A stretch of 64,000 nt of DNA from Streptomyces sp. man185 (GTDB lineage: Bacteria; Actinomycetota; Actinomycetes; Streptomycetales; Streptomycetaceae): assembly GCA_002551355.1 (NCBI GenBank), contig NTHE01000005.1, positions 62,001-126,000 of the forward strand, given 5' to 3'. The notes beneath the pieces were generated by a model. It had not been told where the DNA came from. It made no database searches and worked only from the letters and a program-made list of their open reading frames with translations. This document shows positions 27,585 to 35,821 of the stretch, piece after piece (position 1 is the stretch's first letter; the number at the start of each line of letters is the position of its first letter). The translations under genes and the position numbers were made by a program.

Positions 27585-27668
27585 TGCGGCCGGTGGGACT
27601 CGAACCCACAAGGGATCACTCCCACGGCGTTCTAAGCGCCGCTCGTATGCCAATTCCGACACGGCCGC
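27585..27668 (-). tRNA. tRNA-Leu, anticodon UAG
   Basis: 84 nt on the minus strand. Acceptor GCGGCCG/CGGCCGC, anticodon stem CGGCG/CGCCG with loop CTTAGAA (anticodon TAG, reads CUA/CUG), a long variable arm (TGGGAGTGATCCC) and T arm GTGGG-TTCGAGT-CCCAC. CCA is not encoded. The long variable arm and A73 mark it as leucine. It is not bldA, whose anticodon is UAA. Confidence 0.96.
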
Positions 27669-27722
27669 ATCCGACAGCCATGCTAGCCGGGAGGGCGTCC
27701 CGTGCGGTACGCGCATACGAAA

Positions 27723-27881
27723 TCAGGTTCTCGTCCGACTCCTCGATCGCCGGTTACGACACCACGTGTCTGTCAGTGCGTGGCAATTGGGGCACAGATA
27801 GCGCAGGTTTTCCGCCCGGTTGTCCAGCCAGTCTCCGTTGATGTGGTCGATCTGAAGCGTGAAGCGCTGTCCGAAAAACGG
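27723..27881 (-). pseudogene. C-terminal remnant of an HNH endonuclease beside tRNA-Leu
   Basis: On the minus strand, without a start codon, the frame reads FGQRFTLQIDHINGDWLDNR then AENLRYLCPNCHALTDTWCR and a basic tail ending at a TGA (27723-27725). DHINGD...N...ENLRYLCPNCHALT is the HNH zinc-finger core. The N-terminal half is absent and the upstream edge merges into the next terminator hairpin. A small mobile or phage-derived gene was probably lost here, next to a tRNA. Confidence 0.75.
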
Positions 27882-27890
27882 TGAGGACGT

Positions 27891-27933
27891 GGAACGGCCC
27901 GTACCGCTCGACGTGAGCGGTACGGGCCGTTCC
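27891..27933. terminator. 19-bp perfect hairpin after the MHS transporter gene
   Basis: GGAACGGCCCGTACCGCTC (27891-27909) and its exact complement (27915-27933) flank a 5-nt loop, 34 bp past the stop of the convergent transporter gene. Confidence 0.85.
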
Positions 27934-27966
27934 TCCGAGGAAGGGGGAGGGATCGGGCGTGAGAGG

Positions 27967-29463
27967 TCAGAACTTCGGCTCAGGCGCCTGTGCCTGGACC
28001 AGTTCCGCCGCCTCCTCGTCCGTCTCGACCGACGGCGGGGAGCCGATCAGGGGCTGCTGGGCGGTCTCCTTCATGCAGGCCACCGCGATCACACCGACCA
28101 GGGCCGCCGCCATCGCGTAGTACGCGGGCATCAGGTTGGAGCCGGTCCAGCTGATCAGGGCCGTGATCACCAGCGGGGTCGTGCCGCCGAAGATCGACGC
28201 GGAGAGGTTGTAGCCGACCGACAGGGACCCGTAACGGACGTTCGTCGGGAACAGGGCCGGGAGCGCCGCCGACATCGTGCCGAGCATGCAGACCAGGGAG
28301 AGGCCCAGCATCAGCATGCCGATCGTGATCGGGAGGATGCCGTCCACCCGGATGAGGAGGAAGGCGGGGAGGGAGAGGAAGAGGAAGCCCAGCATGCCGG
28401 TCATCAGCAGCGGCTTACGGCCGAAGCGGTCGGAGAGCTTGCCGACCTGGCTGATGATCAGCATCAGGAACACCATCACCGCCAGCAGGATCAGCAGGCC
28501 GTGCGTCTCGCTGTAGCCGAGCTCGTCGGAGAGGTACGTCGGCATGTACGACAGCAGCATGTAGTCGGTGATGTTGTACGCGCCGACCAGGCAGATGCAG
28601 AGGATCAGCGTCGGCCAGTACTGCCGGAAGATCTTCGCGAGGTCGCCCTTGGCCGTGGCCTCGACGCCGTCCGCCGCCTCGCTGGCGTGCGCCGTGCCGC
28701 CCTCCAGCTTCTGGAAGGCCGGGGTCTCGTCCAGGCGCAGTCGCAGGTAGAGGCCGACGAGGCCCAGCGGGCCCGCGACGAGGAACGGGATCCTCCACCC
28801 CCAGGCCTCCATCTGGGCGTCGTTCAGCAGGGCGTACAGGGCCGTGACGAGGCCCGCCGCGCCGATGTAGCCGGCCAGGGTGCCGAACTCCAGGAAGCTG
28901 CCGAAGAACCCGCGCCGCTTGTCGGGGGCGTACTCCGCGATGAATGTGGACGCACCGCCGTACTCACCGCCCGTCGAGAAGCCCTGGAGCATGCGGAAGA
29001 AGATCAGCAGGACCGCGGCCCAGACGCCGATCGTGGCGTGCGAGGGGATCAGACCGATCGCGAACGTGCCGACGGCCATCAGGATCATCGTCAGCGCGAG
29101 GACCTTCTTGCGGCCGACCTTGTCGCCCATCGGGCCGAAGAACATGCCGCCCAGTGGCCGCACGAGGAAGGCCACCGCGAAGGTCGCGAAGGAGGAGAGG
29201 AGCTGTGTGGTCTCGTTCCCGGACGGGAAGAAGACGTGCCCGATCGTCACGGCCAGGTAGGAGTAGATCCCGAAGTCGAACCACTCCATGGCGTTGCCCA
29301 GCGAGGCCGCTTTGACGGCCCGCTTGACCGCGGCGTCGTCCGTGACGGTGATGTCCGTCCGGCGCAGCCGGGGGTTGCGCCGCTTCCGGATGGCCCGGAA
29401 GAGCGTGGGGTGGCGCTTGACCGCTAGAGGGTCGGCCGCCTGGTGGGGGTCGGGGGCCGCCAT
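27967..29463 (-). CDS. MFS transporter, metabolite:H+ symporter (MHS, ProP-like) family
   Basis: 498 aa, 12 membrane segments. Family marks: LGNAMEWFDFGIYSYLAVTIG, VRPLGGMFFGPMGDKVGRKKVLALTMILM, FFRMLQGFSTGGEYGGASTFIAEYAP (MHS signature) and GKLSDRFGRKPLLMTG. Close to proline/glycine-betaine and dicarboxylate symporters; the substrate is not certain. A hydrophilic N-terminus (about 45 residues) and an acidic C-terminus (ETDEEAAELVQAQ) are present. AAAGGA lies 8 nt before the ATG. Confidence 0.9.
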   Translation of the reverse strand: MAAPDPHQAADPLAVKRHPTLFRAIRKRRNPRLRRTDITVTDDAAVKRAVKAASLGNAMEWFDFGIYSYLAVTIGHVFFPSGNETTQLLSSFATFAVAFLVRPLGGMFFGPMGDKVGRKKVLALTMILMAVGTFAIGLIPSHATIGVWAAVLLIFFRMLQGFSTGGEYGGASTFIAEYAPDKRRGFFGSFLEFGTLAGYIGAAGLVTALYALLNDAQMEAWGWRIPFLVAGPLGLVGLYLRLRLDETPAFQKLEGGTAHASEAADGVEATAKGDLAKIFRQYWPTLILCICLVGAYNITDYMLLSYMPTYLSDELGYSETHGLLILLAVMVFLMLIISQVGKLSDRFGRKPLLMTGMLGFLFLSLPAFLLIRVDGILPITIGMLMLGLSLVCMLGTMSAALPALFPTNVRYGSLSVGYNLSASIFGGTTPLVITALISWTGSNLMPAYYAMAAALVGVIAVACMKETAQQPLIGSPPSVETDEEAAELVQAQAPEPKF

Positions 29464-29677
29464 GGCCGGGTCCTTTCCTCGGAGTGTGTTCCAGGAAAAG
29501 CTTCTGCGCAGTCATGGCGGTCGCAAACCGACTTCGTGGGCCGATGCGATCTCCCTCACATGATCTGAACACGTTCTCCGGTCCGGCGCCGGTCCAAATC
29601 GCCGGGATCGCCGGAATCGTGTCCGGGGTGTCCGGGGTGTCCGGGGCGGCCCGGGGCCGGGCCCCGGGCCGTGGGCG

Positions 29678-30145
29678 TCAGACGCCCAAGTCCCTGATGA
29701 TCTTCGCCACGTGGCCGGTCGCCTTCACGTTGTAGAACGCGTGCTCGACCTTGCCGTCCTCGTCGACGACGACGGTGGAACGGATCACGCCCGTCACCAC
29801 CTTGCCGTAGAGCTTCTTCTCGCCGAAGGCGCCGTACGCCTCCAGGGTCTCCTTGGCCGGGTCGCCCACCAGGGTGACCTTGAGGTTCTCCGCCTCGCGG
29901 AACTTCGCGAGCTTCTCCGGCTTGTCGGGGGAGACACCGATGACGTCGTAGCCGGCGTTCGCGAGGAGGTCGAGGTTGTCCGTGAAGTCGCAGGCCTGCT
30001 TGGTGCATCCGGGGGTAAGAGCGGCCGGGTAGAAGTACACGATGACCTTGCGGCCCTTGTGGTCCGCGAGCGACACCTCGTTGCCGTCGGCGTCGGGAAG
30101 GGTGAAGGCGGGAGCGGTGTCGCCGGGCTTCAGTCGCTCGCTCAT
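29678..30145 (-). CDS. bcp: Thioredoxin-dependent peroxiredoxin (Bcp/PrxQ)
   Basis: 155 aa from the ATG at 30145 (GAGGAGA 6 nt upstream). Peroxidatic C47 in YPAALTPGCTKQAC and resolving C52, as in atypical two-Cys Bcp proteins. FTLPDADGNEVSLADHKGRKVIVYFYP is canonical. It reduces hydrogen and organic peroxides with electrons from thioredoxin. Confidence 0.95.
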   Translation of the reverse strand: MSERLKPGDTAPAFTLPDADGNEVSLADHKGRKVIVYFYPAALTPGCTKQACDFTDNLDLLANAGYDVIGVSPDKPEKLAKFREAENLKVTLVGDPAKETLEAYGAFGEKKLYGKVVTGVIRSTVVVDEDGKVEHAFYNVKATGHVAKIIRDLGV

Positions 30146-30288
30146 GTGGTTCTCCTCGGGTGGTGCGCGGGTCGGACGGGACCGAGGGTAATAGGGGTGC
30201 CGCCGGGTGTGCGGGGGTTCGAGCTGACAGACTGTCGACGAAGGTTTCAGACGAAGGTTCAACGGACGACGACCACGGAGGCGGCGCA

Positions 30289-30606
30289 GTGTCGGATGCC
30301 AGGACCCCTGCGCAGATCGAGGCGGACATCATCAGCAGGCGCGAGCAGCTCGCTGTGGTGCTCGACGAGATCGGGGTGCGCGTACACCCGAAGACGATCA
30401 TCGGAGATGCCAAGGCGAAGGCGGCCCAGTCGGTGGACCGGACGGCCGGCCGCGCCTTCGTCGCGGTGAATCGCTCGGTGTCGGAGGTGAAGGCCCAGTT
30501 CGTCGCGGAGGACGGCTCTCCGCGGCTGGAGCGGGTGATCCCCGCGGCGCTGCTGGTGGTCGGCGTGGTGGGGCTGCTCACCGTGTCGAAGTACCGCCGC
30601 GCGTGA
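30289..30606 (+). CDS. DUF3618 domain protein
   Basis: 105 aa from the GTG at 30289 (GGAGG 7-8 nt upstream). The DUF3618 helix (ARTPAQIEADIISRREQLAVVLDEIGVRVHP) is followed by a second helix and one C-terminal membrane segment (VIPAALLVVGVVGLLTV). Such proteins are small tail-anchored membrane proteins of unknown role. Confidence 0.88.
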   Translation: MSDARTPAQIEADIISRREQLAVVLDEIGVRVHPKTIIGDAKAKAAQSVDRTAGRAFVAVNRSVSEVKAQFVAEDGSPRLERVIPAALLVVGVVGLLTVSKYRRA

Positions 30607-30656
30607 TGCGGAACCCGGAGGCGTACGGTCCGGCGCGCGGCAGGTAGGTTGCGGGA

Positions 30657-31010
30657 GTGAGCGAGAACACCCACGACACCACCCACGACGACAAGCTGCC
30701 GATCCGGATGCTGCACGACCGGGTGCTGGTGCGGAACGACGCGTCCGAGGGCGAGCGGCGCTCCGGCGGCGGCATCCTGATCCCGGCGACGGCCGCGGTG
30801 GGACGTCGTCTCGCCTGGGCCGTCGTCGTCGCGGTCGGGCAGAACGTACGGACGGTGGAGCCCGGTGACCGGGTGCTGTACGACCCCGAGGACCGTGCCG
30901 AGGTCGAGGTGCGGGGCGTGGCGTACGTCCTGATGCGGGAGCGCGATCTGCACGCGGTGGCCGCCGACCGGTTCGAGGGGTCGGTGGATTCGACCGGGCT
31001 GTATCTGTAG
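30657..31010 (+). CDS. GroES-like co-chaperonin family protein
   Basis: 117 aa. GroES fold with IRMLHDRVLVRND, GGGILIPATAAVGRRLAWAVVVAVGQNVRTVEPGDRVLYDP and a degenerate mobile loop. It is a paralogue, not the main groES (no groEL here, divergent C-terminus RFEGSVDSTGLYL). The GTG at 30657 lies 6 nt after TAGGTT (30645-30650), suggesting a leaderless mRNA. Confidence 0.88.
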   Translation: MSENTHDTTHDDKLPIRMLHDRVLVRNDASEGERRSGGGILIPATAAVGRRLAWAVVVAVGQNVRTVEPGDRVLYDPEDRAEVEVRGVAYVLMRERDLHAVAADRFEGSVDSTGLYL

Positions 31011-31038
31011 ATCTGTAGGCCCCTGATGATGGCCCCGA

Positions 31039-31080
31039 GGGCCTGGTGACCGGTGTCACCAGGCCCTTTCGCCGTTTTTT
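31039..31080 (+). terminator. Rho-independent terminator with T-tract after the GroES-like gene
   Basis: GGGCCTGGTGAC (31039-31050), CGGT loop, GTCACCAGGCCC (31055-31066), then a run of six T (31075-31080). Confidence 0.9.
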
Positions 31081-31095
31081 GCTACGGTGGAACCA

Positions 31096-31137
31096 CCCCG
31101 ACGAGACGCGCCGTACCGGGTTGGCAAAGACGACGCA
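31096..31137 (+). ncRNA. Guanidine-III (ykkC-III) riboswitch
   Basis: CCCCGACGAGACGCGCCGTA then CCGGGTTGGCAAAGACGACG matches the guanidine-III consensus (CCGGACGAGNNGCGCCGTACCCGG...CAAGACGNCGC) nearly throughout. CCCG/CGGG forms P1, and GCG of the first loop pairs with CGC after CAAAGACGA to form the pseudoknot. It lies 39 bp before the start codon of an SMR exporter of the Gdx type, the usual partner. Guanidinium should turn expression on. Confidence 0.85.
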
Positions 31138-31175
31138 CCCGTTCTGTTCGCGTGGTTTCGTCGGAGGTGCCTGTC

Positions 31176-31496
31176 ATGGCGTGGGTTCTGTTGATCATCG
31201 CCGGTCTGCTCGAAGTGGGCTGGTCGATCGGGATGAAGTACACCGAAGGGTTCACCCGGCTGTGGCCGAGCGTGTTCACCGGCCTCGGGATCGTGGCGAG
31301 CATGGTGCTGCTGTCGCATGCGGCGAAGACGCTGCCGATCGGTACGGCGTACGGCGTGTGGGTCGGTATCGGCGCTGCCGGTGCGGCGATCCTGGGCATG
31401 GTCGTGCTGAACGAGCCGGTGACCGCCGCCCGGATCTTCTTCGTCTGTCTGCTGCTGGTGGCCGTGGTCGGCCTGAAGGCGACCTCCGGGCACTGA
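31176..31496 (+). CDS. gdx: SMR-family guanidinium exporter (Gdx, formerly SugE)
   Basis: 106 aa, four membrane helices. The Gdx subtype is indicated by AWVLLIIAGLLEVGWSIGMK with the proton/substrate-binding E13, YTEGFTRLWPS, and KTLPIGTAYGVWVGIGAAGA. A guanidine-III riboswitch directly upstream supports guanidinium rather than a general drug as substrate. GGAGG lies 8 nt before the ATG. Single-gene unit, so probably a dual-topology homodimer. Confidence 0.93.
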   Translation: MAWVLLIIAGLLEVGWSIGMKYTEGFTRLWPSVFTGLGIVASMVLLSHAAKTLPIGTAYGVWVGIGAAGAAILGMVVLNEPVTAARIFFVCLLLVAVVGLKATSGH

Positions 31497-31540
31497 GACC
31501 GGGGCACTCGGGTCGGGGTGCTCGGGCCCGGAGGTTCGGC

Positions 31541-33889
31541 CTACCCGCCGTTTCCGGCCGTCGCGCCGCCGGTGGCACCGGCCGATCCGCCCGACCCCGA
31601 TCCCCCCGAACCCGATTCGCTGTCCGCCCCGCCGTCCGTACCGCTGGTTCCGCCGCCGCCGCCGCCGCCGTCCGCCCCGCCGTCCGTCCCGCCCGTCGTG
31701 TCACCGGTGGTGTTCCCGCCGTTGTCCGTGCCGGGTGGAGGGCTGCCGGAGGGGGTGGTGGCGGGCTCCGACGAGGAGGACGGGTCCGTGCTCCCGTCGG
31801 AGTCCTCGTCGACGAGGAGTTCGTCGTCCTCGGCGGAGCCCGGGGCCGGCTGCAGGTCGAACTCCTGGGCCGGGGAGGAGCGCAGCGCCGCCTCCGTATA
31901 GGCGGCCCAGGTCTCGGCCGGGGCGCCGCCGCCGTTGACACGGGGCAGGCCGAGGGCTCCGTACAGCGGGGTCTGGGCGCCCGTGTCGGGGTTCTGGCCC
32001 ATCACGGCGACGACGCTCGCGAGATCCGGGGTGTACCCGGCGAACCAGGCGGCCCGGTCCTCCTCCGCGGTGCCGGTCTTGCCCACGGCGGGGCGGCCCA
32101 CCGCCTGGGCGGCCGTGCCGGTGCCGCCCTCGACGACGCTGCGCAGGACGGCGGTGGTGGTGTCGGCGGCCTCGCGGCTGACGGCCTGCTCGGTCGTGCG
32201 TTCGGGCAGCTCGATCTCCGCGCCGTCCTTGGTGACCTTCTCGACGAGGACGTAGTCGCCGTGCCGGCCGTGGTCGGCGAGGGTGGCGTACGCCTCGGCC
32301 ATGTCCAGGACGCTGGCGTTGGCGGTGCCGAGCGCGATGGAGGGGGAGGCGGTGAGGTCGGGGGTGTCGGTGGGGATGCCGAGGGCGACCGCGGTGTCCC
32401 GGACTTTTCCGGGGCCGACGTCCTGCGCCATCTGGGCGTAGACGGAGTTGACGGACTTGTCGGTGGCGACGCGCACGGTGATGTCGCCGTAGTCGACGTC
32501 GTCCTCGTTGGCGGGGGCGTAGTCGGTGGATCCCTGCACGCCGACGACCGTGCGCTTGTTGGTGCCGTCGTAGACGGTGTTGGCGGTGATGGGCCGGCCG
32601 TCCTGGGTGGTGGAGTCGTTGACGACGGCGGACGTGAGGACGAACGGCTTGAAGATGGAGCCGACCTGGTAGTCGCGGCGGGTCGCGTTACTGACGTACT
32701 GCTTCGTGTAGTCGATGCCCCCGTACAGGGCGACGACCTCGCCGGTGTCCGGGACGATCGAGGCGCCGCCGACGCGGACGTTGCGGTCGGCCTCGCGTTC
32801 GGCGCTGGTCCTGGACGTCACGTTCTCGTCGACGGCCTTGACGAAGGCGTCCTGCTTGGCTTTGTCGAGGGTGGTGGTGATCCGGTAGCCGCCGGTGGCG
32901 AGGGTCTTCGCGTCGAGGATGCCGCGCCTGTTCAGGTAGTCCTCGACGGCCTGCACGATGTAGCCGCGCTGTCCCGAGAGCCCGGTCGGCGGTTTGGCCT
33001 TTCCGGGGGTGGGGAACTGCGTCGTCGCCCGTTCGGCCGCATCGAGCCAGCCCTCCTTGACCATGCCGTTCAGGACGTAGTTCCAGCGGCGCTGGGCCGC
33101 GGGCCCGTTGTCGGGGTGGGCGACGACGTCGTAGGCGCTGGGGGCGTTCAGGAGGGCGGAGAGGTACGCGCCTTCGGCGGTGGTGAGGTCTTCGACGTTC
33201 TTGCCGTAGTACGCCTGGGCGGCTGCCTGGATGCCGTACGCGTTGCGCCCGAAGTAGCTGGTGTTGAGGTAGCCCTCGAAGATCTGGTCCTTGGTCTCCT
33301 CGCGGTTGAGCTTGACCGCGATGATGGCTTCCTTCGCCTTGCGCAGGACGGTGCGTTCCTGGCCGAGGTAGTAGTTCTTCACGTACTGCTGGGTGATCGT
33401 CGAGCCGCCCTGCTTGCCCTTGCCGGTGACGGTGTTCCAGCCGGCCCGGATCATCGCCTTCACGTCCACGGCGCGGTCGTCGGCGTAGAAGTCCCGGTCC
33501 TCGGCGGCCAGGACCGCGTGCCGGACGGACGGGGGGACCTGGTTGAGCTTGACCTTCTCCCGGTTCACGTCGCCGTCCCGGGCGATGACGCTGCCGTCGT
33601 TGTAGAAGTACACGTTGGACTGGGCGGTGGCCGCGGCGTTGGCGGCCGGGATGCCGACGAGCTGGTAGGCGGCGAAGACCCCGGCGCCCAGGAGGAGGGC
33701 GAGGCCCAGAACGGTGCCGAGGGTCAGCCGCCAGGTGGGGACGGCCCGCCGCCAGCCGGTGCGCCGGGGCCGCGCCTTCTTTCCCGGCTTCTTTCCGGGC
33801 TTCTTCCCGGACGTCGGCCCGTGGTTTGCGGGGGAGGCCGCCGCGCCCGAGGAGTCGCGGGGGGCCCAGCTCTGTGGCTCGTCGCTCAT
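31541..33889 (-). CDS. Class A penicillin-binding protein (transglycosylase/transpeptidase)
   Basis: 782 aa. Basic cytoplasmic N-terminus (GKKPGKKPGKKARPRR), one membrane anchor at about 53-78, a GT51 glycosyltransferase domain with catalytic E130 in LAAEDRDFY and GGSTITQQYVKNYY, and a transpeptidase domain with S411-IFK414, S479-VN and K604-TGT. The last 120 residues are a Gly/Ser/Thr/Asp-rich disordered tail outside the membrane. It polymerises and cross-links peptidoglycan. Streptomyces have several; this is one of the classical pair-type PBPs. Confidence 0.95.
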   Translation of the reverse strand: MSDEPQSWAPRDSSGAAASPANHGPTSGKKPGKKPGKKARPRRTGWRRAVPTWRLTLGTVLGLALLLGAGVFAAYQLVGIPAANAAATAQSNVYFYNDGSVIARDGDVNREKVKLNQVPPSVRHAVLAAEDRDFYADDRAVDVKAMIRAGWNTVTGKGKQGGSTITQQYVKNYYLGQERTVLRKAKEAIIAVKLNREETKDQIFEGYLNTSYFGRNAYGIQAAAQAYYGKNVEDLTTAEGAYLSALLNAPSAYDVVAHPDNGPAAQRRWNYVLNGMVKEGWLDAAERATTQFPTPGKAKPPTGLSGQRGYIVQAVEDYLNRRGILDAKTLATGGYRITTTLDKAKQDAFVKAVDENVTSRTSAEREADRNVRVGGASIVPDTGEVVALYGGIDYTKQYVSNATRRDYQVGSIFKPFVLTSAVVNDSTTQDGRPITANTVYDGTNKRTVVGVQGSTDYAPANEDDVDYGDITVRVATDKSVNSVYAQMAQDVGPGKVRDTAVALGIPTDTPDLTASPSIALGTANASVLDMAEAYATLADHGRHGDYVLVEKVTKDGAEIELPERTTEQAVSREAADTTTAVLRSVVEGGTGTAAQAVGRPAVGKTGTAEEDRAAWFAGYTPDLASVVAVMGQNPDTGAQTPLYGALGLPRVNGGGAPAETWAAYTEAALRSSPAQEFDLQPAPGSAEDDELLVDEDSDGSTDPSSSSEPATTPSGSPPPGTDNGGNTTGDTTGGTDGGADGGGGGGGTSGTDGGADSESGSGGSGSGGSAGATGGATAGNGG

Positions 33890-34099
33890 GTCGGTGGGGG
33901 CTCCTGAGACGTGGTCAGTTCTCCTATAGTGCCCCTTTCTTCATGAAATCTACGTTTCTTATCGTCTTGTTCCCTCCTCCGGTCGTCGTCCCGACGCCCT
34001 CCGGCCGTTCGAAAAACGGTTCGCGGCGGTCCTCGCTCGTGTACTAGGGTCGTGCGCTTTGGTGCCAGGAGCCGGTGGCGGCGGGGGAGAGGGGGCGGC

Positions 34100-34900
34100 G
34101 TGCGGCTGTACGCAGTGGTGGCGGCGGGCGGATTCCGGCGCTACGCCACCTACCGGACGGCGACGGCGGCGGGGGTGTTCACCAACACCGTCTTCGGCTT
34201 CATCATGGCGTACACCTACATCGCCCTGTGGGACGAACGTCCGCAGCTCGGTGGCTACGACGCCTCCCAGGCGCTGACGTACGTCTGGCTCGGCCAGGCC
34301 CTGTTGGCGGCCAGCGCCATGATGGGCGGGGGCTTCGAGAGCGAGCTGGTCGAGCGGATCCGCACGGGCGACATCGCCGTCGACCTGTACCGGCCGGCCG
34401 ACCTCCAGCTGTGGTGGCTGGCGGCGGACCTGGGCCGGGCGGCGTTCCACCTGGTCGGGCGCGGGGTGGTGCCGATGTTCCTGGGGGCGCTCGCCTTCGA
34501 CCTCGCGCTCCCCGGATCGCTCTGGACCTGGCCGGCGTTCCTGCTGTCGGTGTTCCTGGGCGTCGTGGTCAGCTTCGCGGTGCGCTATCTGGTCGCGATG
34601 TCGGCCTTCTGGCTGCTCGACGGCGGGGGAGCGATGCAGATGGCCATGCTGGCGGGGCTGTTCTTCTCCGGGATGCTGCTGCCGCTGAACCTGTTCCCCG
34701 GGCTGCTGGGCGAGGTGGCGCGGGCCCTGCCGTGGTCCTCGCTCCTCCAGGTGCCGGCCGATGTGTTCCTCGGCAAGCACACCGGGTGGGGGCTGGTGGA
34801 GGCGTACGTGTTCCAGGCCGGATGGGCGGTCGTGCTGCTCGGAGCGGGCCGCCTGCTGCAGACCGCGGCGACCAGGAGAGTGGTGGTGCAGGGTGGCTGA
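34100..34900 (+). CDS. ABC-2 exporter permease, first subunit
   Basis: 266 aa from the GTG at 34100 (GGGGGAGAGG upstream). Six hydrophobic segments. MRTGDIAVDLYRPADL-like text (IRTGDIAVDLYRPADLQLWW) is the cytoplasmic loop typical of the PF06182 (DUF990) permease family. With the next two genes it forms an export ABC transporter of unknown substrate. Stop and start of the next gene overlap by 8 bp. Confidence 0.88.
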   Translation: MRLYAVVAAGGFRRYATYRTATAAGVFTNTVFGFIMAYTYIALWDERPQLGGYDASQALTYVWLGQALLAASAMMGGGFESELVERIRTGDIAVDLYRPADLQLWWLAADLGRAAFHLVGRGVVPMFLGALAFDLALPGSLWTWPAFLLSVFLGVVVSFAVRYLVAMSAFWLLDGGGAMQMAMLAGLFFSGMLLPLNLFPGLLGEVARALPWSSLLQVPADVFLGKHTGWGLVEAYVFQAGWAVVLLGAGRLLQTAATRRVVVQGG

Positions 34901-35771
34901 CACGGTGGCGGTACGGACCGAGGAGGAGCGGGAGCCGGCCGGCTTCGCCTTCGAGGAACGGCCCCGGCCGCTGGAAGGCATCCGGGCGTACGGGCTGATC
35001 ATGGCGATGTGGGTGCGCTCGACGATGGCGTACCGGGCCTCGTTCGCCATGACCCTGTTCGGGAACCTCGCGGTGACGGCCTTCGACTTCGTCACGATCC
35101 TGCTGATGTTCACGCACGTCGACGCGCTCGGCGGCTACTCCCTGCCGGAGATCGCGCTGCTGTACGGCCTGTCGGCGACGGCGTTCGGGGTGTGCGACCT
35201 GCTGCTGGGGTCGATGGACCGGGTCGGCTCTCGCGTCCGGGACGGGACGTTCGACACCCTGCTGGTGCGCCCGGTGCCGGTGCTGGCGCAGGTGGCGGCG
35301 GACCGGTTCGCGCTGCGCCGGCTGGGCCGGATCACGCAGGGCCTGCTGGTGCTCGGCTACGCGCTGGTCACCCTCGACATCGCCTGGACACCGCTGAAGA
35401 TGCTGATGCTGCCGATGACGGTGGTCAGCGGGGCGGCGATCTTCGGGGCGATCTTCATCGCGGGAGCGGCGTTCCAGTTCGTCGCGCAGGACGCCTCTGA
35501 GGTGCAGAACTCCTTCACGTACGGCGGGACGACGCTGCTCCAGTACCCGCCCACGGTCTTCGCGAAGGACCTGGTGCGCGGCGTGACGTTCGTGGTGCCG
35601 CTGGCCTTCGCCAGCTGGCTGCCCGCGCTGTACGTGCTGGGGCGGGAGTACCCGGTGGACCTGCCGCAGTGGGTGGCTTTCCTGCCGCCACTGGTCGCGG
35701 CGGGCGCTTGCGGTCTTGCGGGCCTGGCGTGGCGGGCGGGGCTGCGGTCCTACCGGAGCACGGGCAGTTGA
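34893..35771 (+). CDS. ABC-2 exporter permease, second subunit
   Basis: 292 aa from the GTG at 34893. After a 35-residue cytoplasmic tail come six hydrophobic segments, with the loop RVGSRVRDGTFDTLLVRPVPVLAQV matching the DUF990-type coupling loop seen in the first subunit. The two permeases are paralogous and are likely to form a heterodimer. Confidence 0.88.
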   Translation: MADTVAVRTEEEREPAGFAFEERPRPLEGIRAYGLIMAMWVRSTMAYRASFAMTLFGNLAVTAFDFVTILLMFTHVDALGGYSLPEIALLYGLSATAFGVCDLLLGSMDRVGSRVRDGTFDTLLVRPVPVLAQVAADRFALRRLGRITQGLLVLGYALVTLDIAWTPLKMLMLPMTVVSGAAIFGAIFIAGAAFQFVAQDASEVQNSFTYGGTTLLQYPPTVFAKDLVRGVTFVVPLAFASWLPALYVLGREYPVDLPQWVAFLPPLVAAGACGLAGLAWRAGLRSYRSTGS

Positions 35772-35821
35772 GGAACCAGGAGCCGACCAGGTCGGACGGG
35801 ACTACGCGGAAGGGCACGGGC

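Noticed and set aside
27585..27668. tRNA read as bldA (Leu-UAA) or tRNA-Ser
   Set aside because: The anticodon loop is CTTAGAA, giving UAG; the discriminator A and variable-arm form fit leucine rather than serine.
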